Source of the DNA: Aliidiomarina sp. B3213
GTDB taxonomy: Bacteria; Pseudomonadota; Gammaproteobacteria; Enterobacterales; Alteromonadaceae
Direction: 5' to 3'
Assembly: GCF_003290085.1 (NCBI RefSeq)
Contig: NZ_QMKJ01000001.1
Span: forward strand, 1-64,000
DNA: 64,000 bases
Each line of letters starts with the position of its first letter. Position 1 is the first letter of the stretch. A program made the translations under genes and the position numbers. The notes beneath the pieces are model-generated. The model did not search any database and was not told the origin of the DNA. It saw only the letters and a list, made by a program, of their open reading frames with translations. Shown in pieces: positions 16,399 through 24,426 of the stretch.

Positions 16399-17492
16399 TT
16401 CCATTTTTAGATTTAAAGGAAACAAATGCCAACTACCGCGAAGAATTGTTTGAAGCAGCTCGACGAGTTATCGATTCTGGCTGGTTTATCGGTGGGCGAG
16501 AATTAAAGCAATTTGAAGATGAGTTTTCTGCGTATTGCGGCGTGAACCACACGGTAGGGGTGGGGAATGGTTTAGATGCGCTAAGTCTGACACTTAGGGC
16601 ATGGAAAACGATGGGAAAACTCAACGATGGTGACGAAGTTATAGTGCCAGCGAATACTTTCATTGCCAGCGTATTGGCTGTTACTGAGAATGGATTAAAG
16701 CCTGTGCTCGTGGAGCCAGACCCCAAAACCTATAATTTGTGCCCGCAAAACACCCAAAAAGCATTAACAAGAAATACACGCCTTGTTTTACCTGTCCATT
16801 TATACGGACAATTGGCCGATATGCCGGCCATATTGGATATTGCGAAGCGACACGATTTGCTTGTTTTAGAGGACGCGGCGCAAGCTCATGGCGCAGAGTT
16901 TCAGGGTAAAAAATCAGGAAGCTGGGGAGACGCTGCTGGTTTCAGTTTTTATCCCGGTAAAAACCTTGGCGCACTTGGCGATGGTGGTGCGGTAACCACA
17001 CAAAACCAAGAATTAGCGAACCTCGTGCGTGCTTTAGGTAATTATGGCAGTGAACAAAAATATGAGCATAAATACCAGGGTATAAATAGTCGTTTGGATG
17101 AGATTCAAGCGGCAATGCTGAGCGTTAAGCTTAAGTACCTCAATCAAGAGATAACAAAGCGAAGAGAAGTGGCTGAAGCCTATCTTCAAGGAATTAACAA
17201 TCCATTGATTTTTTTACCAAGTCCCGTGCGTGAAAATCATGTTTGGCATTTGTTTGTTGTCCGATCGCCAGAGCGCGAGCGACTTCAGAAGTATTTAAGT
17301 GATCACAATATTCAAAGCTCAATTCATTATCCGGTGCCACCACATCGCCAAAAGGCCTACTCTGATCTAGCTATGGGTGATTACCCTCAAACAGACGAGA
17401 TTCATCAACAAGTTTTAAGCCTACCGATGAGTCCTGTGTTAACTGAAGAGCAGGTACAAACTGTAATTACTGTTTGTAATCAGTTTTCCTAA
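16395..17492 (+). CDS. dTDP-3-amino-3,6-dideoxyhexose aminotransferase (FdtB/QdtB, DegT family)
   Basis: The 365-residue PLP aminotransferase has GVGNGLDAL near 55, EDAAQAHGA near 158 and the PLP lysine in [15 protein letters not shown] near 190. These features, with the [17 protein letters not shown] opening, are characteristic of FdtB/QdtB/DesV-like enzymes. Together with the isomerase and acetyltransferase it forms a complete path from dTDP-4-keto-6-deoxyglucose to dTDP-Fuc3NAc or dTDP-Qui3NAc; RmlA and RmlB must be encoded elsewhere. It overlaps the acetyltransferase gene by 4 nt. Confidence 0.87.
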   Translation: MIPFLDLKETNANYREELFEAARRVIDSGWFIGGRELKQFEDEFSAYCGVNHTVGVGNGLDALSLTLRAWKTMGKLNDGDEVIVPANTFIASVLAVTENGLKPVLVEPDPKTYNLCPQNTQKALTRNTRLVLPVHLYGQLADMPAILDIAKRHDLLVLEDAAQAHGAEFQGKKSGSWGDAAGFSFYPGKNLGALGDGGAVTTQNQELANLVRALGNYGSEQKYEHKYQGINSRLDEIQAAMLSVKLKYLNQEITKRREVAEAYLQGINNPLIFLPSPVRENHVWHLFVVRSPERERLQKYLSDHNIQSSIHYPVPPHRQKAYSDLAMGDYPQTDEIHQQVLSLPMSPVLTEEQVQTVITVCNQFS

Positions 17493-17538
17493 CCGCAACT
17501 TTTTCAAAATTCAGATGTGAGAACTTAGCGAGATAGAT

Positions 17539-17928
17539 ATGAGTGATAAAGAACGAATTTTGATCTTCGGAGCAAGTACAGCGGGAATAAAAGCTTATCA
17601 TATACTCAAAAAACAATATGTTATTGGTTCATTTCTAGACAATGATGCGAATAAACATGGTACGGAACTAGAGAACTTAAAAATAAGCGCTCCCAACGAC
17701 ATTAATACGCTTCAATTCGATAAAATTTGTATAGCTAGCGCATATCAATATCAAATTCTCAAGCAGTTAACAGATGAGCTCAATATTCCGAGAGAAAAGA
17801 TTTTCTTCATTAGAAAACAAAAGGCGGTTGGTCAAGACAACGTATATTATTTCTCTTTTCTTACAACCTTAATTTTGTTTCTTTGTGCAGCGGGTGGAGC
17901 ACTTTATGCTCTACTTAACTGGCTTTAG
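17539..17928 (+). CDS. Small Rossmann-like protein with C-terminal membrane anchor, unknown function
   Basis: I do not recognise a named family for this 129-residue protein. Residues 6-90 look like a nucleotide-binding Rossmann domain: ILIFGASTAGIKAY, then a hydrophobic strand ending FLDNDANKHGT, as in NAD-binding or PglD N-terminal domains. Residues about 105-128 form one hydrophobic helix (membrane anchor). The same module is recognisable at the C-terminus of the GT2 enzyme at 19277-20602. Its last 18 nt overlap the end of the convergent gene. Confidence 0.7.
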   Translation: MSDKERILIFGASTAGIKAYHILKKQYVIGSFLDNDANKHGTELENLKISAPNDINTLQFDKICIASAYQYQILKQLTDELNIPREKIFFIRKQKAVGQDNVYYFSFLTTLILFLCAAGGALYALLNWL

Positions 17929-19185
17929 CACAGGTTCCAAAAGCTCTATAGTTTGCAACGTCTCAAAATAGTAGTTTTTCAATTCGACTAAGTTGGGGCG
18001 GCTGGAGCTTGACTCGTTCTTGCACTGTTCAATAGCGCTACGAATTTCAATAAACAGTGATTCTGAATCGACAACTTGTGGACCACTGGTTTTTGCGAAG
18101 TATGGGTAGTCCTCCATAAATCCGTTCAGCTCCTTGTATTCGTCAAGGTCATAAACAGACTGAATGATAGGGCGCTCAAGAATTAGGTAGTCGATAAGAA
18201 CACTGGAATAGTCACTAATCAGCACATCACATAAGTCTAAAAACGCCATAAGGTCACTGTCAAAAGGTAATTTAATAATTTGACTGGCGGCTTCAATTTC
18301 TTGGTCTATTGACTCGTGTGTCTGGCTAACGCCTTGATGTTGGTATTCTTTATAAGAGCAGCTATGCCATTTGGTTAGGATTTTCGTGTTGTTTTGCTTC
18401 AGAAAGTCATTCAATAAGGAAATGTCTTCTTTACTGGAAAGCCCAAGAAACTTGTCCTGACCTGTATTTCTCCATGTAGGAAAGTATCCAATAATGGTTT
18501 CAGAGCTACTTTGAATAGTGTTTCTTAAGGACTCTTCTGAGGTTGATAAAACTCCAGCTGAGCCAGTAATCAGTATTTGGTTTCTTGGTAAGTTGGCTAG
18601 TATGAAATTTTCATTAGGAATATTAAAAAGATTCAACAAATAAGACATGTGTTTCTTATTCGGATATATAAAGTAGTTTTTGCGAGCACTCTTTCGGTAC
18701 CACCAATCATGAAACTTAGAAAGCCAATGTTGCGCGTCGTTTTGTTCCATTACATTTAAGTCTTTCAATGTAACGCCGTGCCACAAGTTAAGTTTGTTGG
18801 CGCCTGTAGATGAAAAAATGTGGGTATCGGCTATGGAAACGTCGAACACATGCCAACTCGCTCTGAACCCGTACCACATTCCCTTTAGGCTAGATGGTGC
18901 ATATGCTTCAATGTTTGCTGTTTCAACTTGGTTTCTAACTTCTTCACTAGGAGATAACCAAATAATTCGTTGCTTTGGCCATTTACGACGGGCGTGAATC
19001 GCAAAATGTTTACCATTATCAGCAAATCTTAGTCCCTTTGAACTTCCTACAACCCAAATCGCGCCGCTACGGGGAATAACCCAACTCAAAATCAAAGCGA
19101 GATGGCTTTTGATATGAAAGAGAAAGTTTTGCCAAAGTAGTTGCGCCAAGATTAGCTCCTTATGGTGACTGACTGAACTTATCAT
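17911..19185 (-). CDS. CDP-glycerol glycerophosphotransferase family protein (first of two)
   Basis: The 424-residue protein belongs to the TagB/TagF-type family, which moves glycerol-phosphate or ribitol-phosphate from CDP-polyols to a glycan. Recognisable motifs are NLWHGVTLKDLN (about 132), GYFPTWRNTG (about 240), KWHSC and LISDYSSVLIDYL (about 325) followed by VYDLDEYKELNGF. A hydrophobic N-terminal stretch (HLALILSWVIP near 30) may attach it to the membrane. In a Gram-negative locus it probably adds a phospho-polyol decoration to a surface polysaccharide. Confidence 0.82.
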   Translation of the reverse strand: MISSVSHHKELILAQLLWQNFLFHIKSHLALILSWVIPRSGAIWVVGSSKGLRFADNGKHFAIHARRKWPKQRIIWLSPSEEVRNQVETANIEAYAPSSLKGMWYGFRASWHVFDVSIADTHIFSSTGANKLNLWHGVTLKDLNVMEQNDAQHWLSKFHDWWYRKSARKNYFIYPNKKHMSYLLNLFNIPNENFILANLPRNQILITGSAGVLSTSEESLRNTIQSSSETIIGYFPTWRNTGQDKFLGLSSKEDISLLNDFLKQNNTKILTKWHSCSYKEYQHQGVSQTHESIDQEIEAASQIIKLPFDSDLMAFLDLCDVLISDYSSVLIDYLILERPIIQSVYDLDEYKELNGFMEDYPYFAKTSGPQVVDSESLFIEIRSAIEQCKNESSSSRPNLVELKNYYFETLQTIELLEPVLKPVK

Positions 19186-19276
19186 GCTCTAATGACCAAG
19201 ACCAGATTATGGCCTAACACGACAATAATACTAGAAAAAATGCCTGAATAGGCTCGAAACGGTATGAGAGGTTTTC

Positions 19277-20602
19277 ATGGAAACTAACCCGCACGTTACG
19301 CTCATCATGTTCTCTTTTAATCAGGAAGAGTTTATTGAAGAGAGTGTTCGGTCGGCATTCGCTCAAGACTACTCAAACCTGCAGATTATAATTTCGGATG
19401 ATACCTCTTCAGATGAAACATTTGCGATTATCGAACGTTTAGCTGAGGACTATAAAGGGTCACACCAGATTAAAATTAATAGAAATGAGCACAATCTAGG
19501 TGTGGGTCGTCATTTCGCGTTTATCATGGAAGAGCTCGCTGATGGTGAACTCATTGTTGCGTGCGGTGGTGACGATATCTCACATTCCAATCGTGTTAGC
19601 CGAATAGTTGAAGAGTGGTTAGAACATGGAAAGCCCGCGCTAGTAGCCCACGCGCTCGAGGAAATTAACGAGCAAGGTGAAGTTTTTGAGGGTGGGCGAA
19701 CAATCCAGTATCGCTACCAAGATCATTCTTTGCTTAGTAACCCTACTCTTGCTCTGCAAGACTACCTCAAGAACCAAATGCCCGTTCGATATTTAGGTGC
19801 TGCTATAGCTTATCGTAGAGACACGTATTTACGATTTGGAACGCCGCTCGCATTTCCAGATTTTGAAGACCACGTTATGTTCTTTAGAGCTCTTCTTAGC
19901 GAGGGAGCTCACTACTTTCCTGAAGTATTAGTCCAGTATCGCAGGCATCAAAATAGCTTTATGGCGGCTCCCAGTAAGCGCAAGATCGTTAAGCCTGGTG
20001 AAATTTTTGCTCCTCTATTACATAAAGGAGAAACTGTTCGACCAAACTTTGTAAATGACTACCGGTTACACCAGCTTGCTACACAACAATGGCTTGATCT
20101 GCGGGCGGCCATTCAACAAGGTCTGACCGCCGTAGATTACCAAATTGTTGAAGAGCTATGGGCAATGCTAATAGCACGACAGAAATTCCTTTTGGGTAAT
20201 CAGGGGATTACTCTGAAGTCGCTTTTTAGAAGGTTTCGGAATTTCATACTGGGTACATCAAATACAAATGTAAGAAAGCGTATCGAGCTGAACTACGTAG
20301 AGCCCTTAAAAGTAGTGCTTTACGGTGCGGGTCAGGCAGGGCGAAATGCCTTGTCTAGATTAAGTCCTGGTTTTCAAGTAGAAGCTATTTGCGATAGTAA
20401 CTCAGAACTACATGGTACTCGCGTAGAGGGGATACAGGTTATAAGCCCCCAAACCCTTAAAGAATTGAGCGAGGATATCGACAGCGTACTGATCTCTAGT
20501 GTCTTTTATTACGAGATAAAAAGTGCACTTATGGACAAGCTAGGTATATCAGAAGACAAAATTGTAAGGTTGCCTCACAAGGTCATAACTTTAAGAAAAT
20601 AA
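19277..20602 (+). CDS. GT2 glycosyltransferase with C-terminal Rossmann-like domain
   Basis: Residues about 8-230 form a GT-A family 2 transferase: VTLIMFSFNQEEFIEESVRSA, IIISDDTSSDET, the DXD-like ACGGDDIS near 96 and a ...RHQNSF acceptor region near 225. Residues about 350-441 hold a separate Rossmann-like unit (VVLYGAGQAGRNA, then AICDSNSELHGTRVEG) clearly resembling the small protein at 17539-17928. Donor and acceptor sugars are unknown. It is transcribed opposite to both glycerophosphotransferase genes. Confidence 0.85.
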   Translation: METNPHVTLIMFSFNQEEFIEESVRSAFAQDYSNLQIIISDDTSSDETFAIIERLAEDYKGSHQIKINRNEHNLGVGRHFAFIMEELADGELIVACGGDDISHSNRVSRIVEEWLEHGKPALVAHALEEINEQGEVFEGGRTIQYRYQDHSLLSNPTLALQDYLKNQMPVRYLGAAIAYRRDTYLRFGTPLAFPDFEDHVMFFRALLSEGAHYFPEVLVQYRRHQNSFMAAPSKRKIVKPGEIFAPLLHKGETVRPNFVNDYRLHQLATQQWLDLRAAIQQGLTAVDYQIVEELWAMLIARQKFLLGNQGITLKSLFRRFRNFILGTSNTNVRKRIELNYVEPLKVVLYGAGQAGRNALSRLSPGFQVEAICDSNSELHGTRVEGIQVISPQTLKELSEDIDSVLISSVFYYEIKSALMDKLGISEDKIVRLPHKVITLRK

Positions 20603-20620
20603 TAGGTAGCCAGCCAGGAC

Positions 20621-21034
20621 TTATAAAAGATCTTTTTGCAGCTGTGTAAAGACCATAATAGCCTGCTTCATGGCAGTGGATGAAATGTCTTTCGTGCGGT
20701 CCAGGTAAATTACCTCGCATAAGTCAGAAAGCTCGTCGAACTTACCTTTCCAGTCGTCACCCATCACAAAAACGTCGGCGTTTTCGCTCTTAATATCGTC
20801 GCGTTTTTGTGCCCAATCGTTCTCAGGAATAACTTTGTCCACGTAGCGGCAGCTCTCTAATATCGCAACTCTGTGCTCATAAGGCACCAGTGTTGTTTTT
20901 CCTTTGCCTTGATTGAACTCGTCCGTAGACACCGCAACGACTAAACGGTCACCCAAGCTACGTGCTCGTTTCAAAAGGTTTACATGGCCAATATGAAATA
21001 AATCGAACGTGCCATAGGTGATCACTGTTTTCAT
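20621..21034 (-). CDS. tagD: Glycerol-3-phosphate cytidylyltransferase
   Basis: The 137-residue nucleotidyltransferase has YGTFDLFHIGHVNLLKRA at 7-24 with the HIGH catalytic motif and RTKDISST near 113, the CTP-site signature of TagD-type enzymes. It makes CDP-glycerol from CTP and glycerol-3-phosphate. It overlaps the upstream glycerophosphotransferase gene by 4 nt (ATGA), so donor synthesis and donor use are encoded together. The family also includes ethanolamine-phosphate and related cytidylyltransferases, but context favours glycerol. Confidence 0.85.
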   Translation of the reverse strand: MKTVITYGTFDLFHIGHVNLLKRARSLGDRLVVAVSTDEFNQGKGKTTLVPYEHRVAILESCRYVDKVIPENDWAQKRDDIKSENADVFVMGDDWKGKFDELSDLCEVIYLDRTKDISSTAMKQAIMVFTQLQKDLL

Positions 21035-22470
21035 AGTTTTTCCTGAATAAATTTCACTAGTTCTGGGCTAGCGAGTTCTTTATTGAGCCCGAGTTTACGA
21101 AGCAGTTTTTGTCGCTTGTCTTTGTACGTATCGGCATTTTGCTCGGTTATTTGAGTAAGTGCCTCAAACAGCTCTCTTTCCTTATAAACCTCGTGACCTG
21201 CAGCAAATTCGTCGGTTGGGAATGTGAATTTGCCTCGGTTTTGGTAGTACTGGTGATGGTCGTATTGAAAGAACACCATTGGCTTGTCGGCGAGCAAAAA
21301 GTCGAAAGCGACACTTGAGTAGTCGGTTATAAGAACCTCAGTATCTGCAAGCCAAGGATAAATGTTCATTCGTGTAGGGTAGAGATAGATATTGGGATAA
21401 TGGGGTAGCGAAACTATATTGCACTCTGCATTCTGTAGCCCAAACTCTTGAATGACTTGTTCTGCCACAAAGGGATGAAATTTTAGAATAAGGCTACGGT
21501 TTAATTGTTCACATAATGCCTGCATTTTAGAAAGGGAGAATGGCATGTTAAATGTGCCGTCGTCTCTATATGTGGGCATATACACCCAAATTTTTCCGGT
21601 GCTTTCTATGATGTGTTGCGGCTGTGATTCAGGCGTATTTAACCAACAACGGTCATTTGCCGCTTGGAGAAATACGTCATTCCGGGGGTAGCCTATAGTT
21701 AAATAAGCTTGAGCATTAAACAACTGTGGAAAAATATGCTGATTAAAATATTCGGAGCTAGATACAAAAGCAAAGTCGTTTATATGTTCAAAGTGTCGAT
21801 TACCCGCTAGAAACTTGTAGGGCAGCCCGTGGTAAAGCTGAATACATGGGCGTTTTTCACGGATAATATTAAATAATGTGCCTTGATATTCGTGATCGAG
21901 AACAACGCACTTTGCGCGCATTAAGGCCCATGCGCCACTGAACGTTTTTACATCTAGATAGGGCAGGTTAGTGTCGCTCAGGTTTTTACCCACCAGTAAT
22001 GTTTTGGGTTGCTCTTTTGCGTGGTAAAACCAAGCGCTTAACGTGTTGTTGTCGACAAAATCCTCCGTGTAATAAACCACCCTTTGGCTAGGCATTGCGC
22101 TACTAACCAATGAAACAAATGTTTTGAGTGCCTTGATACTTAGTTGTTGGATCTTATGACTTACACAAGCTACGAACCCATAATTGTATACTTCGAAGTG
22201 TCCTTCCTGTTCGCACAAAATTGACTGACTTTGAAAACCTTTCTGTACCAAGGTGCGGGCAATTTCTTGCTGATAGGGGCCGTCGGCAATCACAAGATAG
22301 TCGTAATGTTCAGCTTGTTCCGGGAGGTTGATAATACCTTCACCCGTTTTTAAATTATCGACAAGGCCGATTACATTAGCGCGCTTTTGCTCTAGCGATT
22401 CAGCCAACAGCTTTCCCTTGGGGTTGGCTGGCGCAATATAAACTTTATAACCTTGAAGTGAGGTAATCAT
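21031..22470 (-). CDS. CDP-glycerol glycerophosphotransferase family protein (second of two)
   Basis: The 479-residue protein has a C-terminal glycerophosphotransferase domain with YHGLPYKFL (about 217), VYMPTYRDDGTFN (about 293), LKFHPF (about 330) and LITDYSSVAFDFL (about 388), followed by YDHHQYYQNRGKFTF. Residues 1-100 form an extra domain (VYIAPANPKGKLLAESL, VIGLVDNL, YLVIADGPYQQEIA), which looks like a degenerate relative of the Rossmann module in the 17539 and 19277 genes. It is the first gene of a two-gene operon with tagD. Confidence 0.85.
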   Translation of the reverse strand: MITSLQGYKVYIAPANPKGKLLAESLEQKRANVIGLVDNLKTGEGIINLPEQAEHYDYLVIADGPYQQEIARTLVQKGFQSQSILCEQEGHFEVYNYGFVACVSHKIQQLSIKALKTFVSLVSSAMPSQRVVYYTEDFVDNNTLSAWFYHAKEQPKTLLVGKNLSDTNLPYLDVKTFSGAWALMRAKCVVLDHEYQGTLFNIIREKRPCIQLYHGLPYKFLAGNRHFEHINDFAFVSSSEYFNQHIFPQLFNAQAYLTIGYPRNDVFLQAANDRCWLNTPESQPQHIIESTGKIWVYMPTYRDDGTFNMPFSLSKMQALCEQLNRSLILKFHPFVAEQVIQEFGLQNAECNIVSLPHYPNIYLYPTRMNIYPWLADTEVLITDYSSVAFDFLLADKPMVFFQYDHHQYYQNRGKFTFPTDEFAAGHEVYKERELFEALTQITEQNADTYKDKRQKLLRKLGLNKELASPELVKFIQEKL

Positions 22471-22627
22471 GAATGCCTAGTGTGCTCGCTTAATCTTGTT
22501 ATTGTTAGCTTAGGAGTATCCACTACAAACTTCGATGTTAGCCGAACCCGCTTGCTGTCACAAGCCAGGCGGAAGTGGGGCGGTGCTCAACAAATAACCA
22601 TATAAGCCAGAACATTCGCAAAAACAC

Positions 22628-22655
22628 TTGTCAGATTCAAACCCGGCTGTATAAT
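22628..22655 (+). promoter_or_regulatory. Sigma-70 promoter of tRNA-Trp
   Basis: TTGTCA (22628-22633) and a perfect TATAAT (22650-22655) are separated by 16 bp and followed by a GC-rich discriminator (CCGAGCC), as expected for a stringently controlled stable-RNA promoter. The -10 ends 15 bp before the tRNA. Confidence 0.8.
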
Positions 22656-22670
22656 TCCGAGCCTAGTTGC

Positions 22671-22747
22671 AGGGGTGTAGTTCCAATTGGTAGAACAGCG
22701 GTCTCCAAAACCGACGGTTGGGGGTTCGAATCCCTCCACCCCTGCCA
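22671..22747 (+). tRNA. trpT: tRNA-Trp (anticodon CCA)
   Basis: The cloverleaf is complete: acceptor arms AGGGGTG/CACCCCT, D-loop with AATTGGTAG, anticodon arm CGGTCTCCAAAACCG with CCA, T-arm GGGGGTTCGAATCCCTCC, and an encoded 3' CCA. It closely matches E. coli tRNA-Trp. The end lies 3 bp from the stop codon of the convergent rimI, leaving no room for a separate terminator. Confidence 0.97.
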
Positions 22748-22750
22748 GTT

Positions 22751-23233
22751 TTACTCCACAAGCCTCGCATACACTAACGCTGTTTCTTTAGGCTCTCCAG
22801 CATTCACTGGCGGATAATACCCAGGACGACTTCCTAAGCATTTAAACCCGTACCTTTCATACAAGCGTATGGCAGCGGTATTGCTCTCTCGTACCTCTAG
22901 ATAAATAGGCACATTCACTTGCCATTCTTGGTCACTGAAATCGCTGTAGCGCATCAGCATGTCGTTGAGTAGTGCCGAACCCAAGCCCTTCCCCTGAAAT
23001 TTTGGGTGTACTGCGATATTCATTAAGGTCACTTCATCGGCTACATGTTGGCAGATATAAAAACCTGCAATCTGGTCATGCTCTGATTCTGAGGGCTTAA
23101 TGAACAGGGCAACTACGTCATAAGTTGCACTAAAGCAGCCCGCAAGTGTTTTTTCCTTCCAAGGTAGCGGGTGGGCAGTACATTCCACTTCATAAAGCTG
23201 TTCAGAGTATTCATGAAGCTGACTGAAAATCAT
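22751..23233 (-). CDS. rimI: Ribosomal-protein-alanine N-acetyltransferase
   Basis: RimI acetylates the N-terminus of ribosomal protein S18. This 160-residue GNAT protein has TLMNIAVHPKFQGKGLGSALL near 69-89 (acetyl-CoA loop QGKGLG) and YLEVRESNTAAIRLYERYGF near 117-136, the RimI signature, followed by GxRPGYYPP. It is coupled to holD through a 4-nt overlap, the same order as in E. coli. Confidence 0.92.
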   Translation of the reverse strand: MIFSQLHEYSEQLYEVECTAHPLPWKEKTLAGCFSATYDVVALFIKPSESEHDQIAGFYICQHVADEVTLMNIAVHPKFQGKGLGSALLNDMLMRYSDFSDQEWQVNVPIYLEVRESNTAAIRLYERYGFKCLGSRPGYYPPVNAGEPKETALVYARLVE

Positions 23234-23631
23234 GGCTGGAGCAATGGCTTAAGCTGCGCCCACAATGCTCGTTTTTCGTCGGGGCTGAGCGCTGACTTTG
23301 CATAGGCCGTGCAATCAACAACTGAGTTGTGCTCAGGAGAACTGACTTGAGTAGGCCGTGTATCGAATGCACGACTTAAATCTTCTAACCATTGAAAACG
23401 CGGTACAGGAACTTCTACCGGAAAACTTAAGGTCCATACACCTACTTGGTAAAAAGTTCTCTTCACGTCTTGGGTAGCAGTGTTAGCCGGTTGCTTTTGC
23501 ACTGGCTCACTTGGCGTGGTCTCCGCATTTACATCTGTTGAAGGAGTTTCTGTTGCGGTGCTACCCATTTCAAATAAAGGGATACCAAGCGCTTTGAGTG
23601 CTCGAACTTGCTCGTTAGACCAATTTGCCAT
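23230..23631 (-). CDS. holD: DNA polymerase III psi subunit (HolD-like)
   Basis: The 133-residue protein is weakly conserved, as is usual for psi. Support comes from its position directly upstream of rimI with a 4-nt overlap, as in E. coli. It also has an N-terminal alpha-helical start (NEQVRALKALGIPLFEM, comparable to the QLQQLGI region that contacts chi/SSB) and a C-terminal EKRALWAQLKPLL resembling the ALW-x-Q end of HolD. A Thr/Pro/Glu-rich linker (about 24-52) separates the two parts. Confidence 0.7.
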   Translation of the reverse strand: MANWSNEQVRALKALGIPLFEMGSTATETPSTDVNAETTPSEPVQKQPANTATQDVKRTFYQVGVWTLSFPVEVPVPRFQWLEDLSRAFDTRPTQVSSPEHNSVVDCTAYAKSALSPDEKRALWAQLKPLLQP

Positions 23632-23662
23632 GGTGCTAGGTAAACCCTCTTATTGTACTGAC

Positions 23663-24334
23663 TCAATCCGATGAAACGGTGGGAGATAAGATTCCAATTA
23701 TACGGCTGATGTCTTTGTCATCAAGGCAGATATCTGCGACTTTTTTCAATGCTGCTTTGCCGCAGTAGGCTATGCCTGTTCCTGCTGACTGAATCATGTC
23801 GATATCGTTCGCGCCATCACCTACTGCTACCACTTGTTGTTGTGGTAAGTGCCAAGTATTCATCAGGCTTAACAAAGTTTGCTGCTTGGCTTTGGCGTCT
23901 ATAATGTCGCCAATCAGCTGGCCGGTTAAACGTCCGTTTTTCACTTCTAGTTGGTTACACACGACGTGGTCGGCTTTAAATCTTCTGGCTGCTTCATCAG
24001 CGAACCAGGTGAAGCCACCGGAAACAATAACGACTCGCCAACGCTTGCTTTTAAACCAAGTCATAAGATCATCTATTCCTGGGGACCAGGGCAGGTTGTC
24101 ACACATCTGCAAAATGACTTCTTCTGAAACGCCAGTGAGCTTGCTCACACGTTGCTCTAAGGCTTCTTTAAAATCGAGTTGCCCCTGCATAGCGGCCTCG
24201 GTAACCGCAGCAACTTCACTTCCACAGCCGGCGGCCTCGGCAATTGCATCAATGCTCTCCATTTGAATTAATGTAGAGTCCATATCAAATACAACCATGC
24301 CCGGAGCATGCATTTTGGGAAGTAAATGGCTCAT
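23663..24334 (-). CDS. serB: Phosphoserine phosphatase
   Basis: SerB catalyses the last step of serine biosynthesis. The 223-residue HAD-family enzyme has VVFDMDSTLIQMESIDAIAEAAG with the nucleophile Asp near 16, VIVSGGFTWFAD near 101 and AVGDGANDIDMI near 168. It is shorter than E. coli SerB (322) because the N-terminal regulatory domain is absent. It heads the serB-holD-rimI strand and is divergent from ytjB, as in E. coli. Confidence 0.93.
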   Translation of the reverse strand: MSHLLPKMHAPGMVVFDMDSTLIQMESIDAIAEAAGCGSEVAAVTEAAMQGQLDFKEALEQRVSKLTGVSEEVILQMCDNLPWSPGIDDLMTWFKSKRWRVVIVSGGFTWFADEAARRFKADHVVCNQLEVKNGRLTGQLIGDIIDAKAKQQTLLSLMNTWHLPQQQVVAVGDGANDIDMIQSAGTGIAYCGKAALKKVADICLDDKDISRIIGILSPTVSSD

Positions 24335-24391
24335 GAATGCAGTTAACCTTTCATGTTAAGGAAGTGGCAAGATTATCCTACTCGAATAAGA

Positions 24392-24420
24392 TTGTCACTG
24401 TGGGGCGCTTAGGCTAAAGT
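24392..24420 (+). promoter_or_regulatory. Putative sigma-70 promoter of ytjB
   Basis: TTGTCA (24392-24397) and TAAAGT (24415-24420) are 17 bp apart. The predicted start of transcription, about 7 nt after the -10, falls on or next to the ATG at 24427, which would make a leaderless or nearly leaderless mRNA. Confidence 0.5.
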
Positions 24421-24426
24421 GTGCTC

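Noticed and set aside
22575-22817. 80-codon frame on the plus strand
   Set aside because: It runs straight through the tRNA-Trp gene and the end of rimI; both are far better supported.
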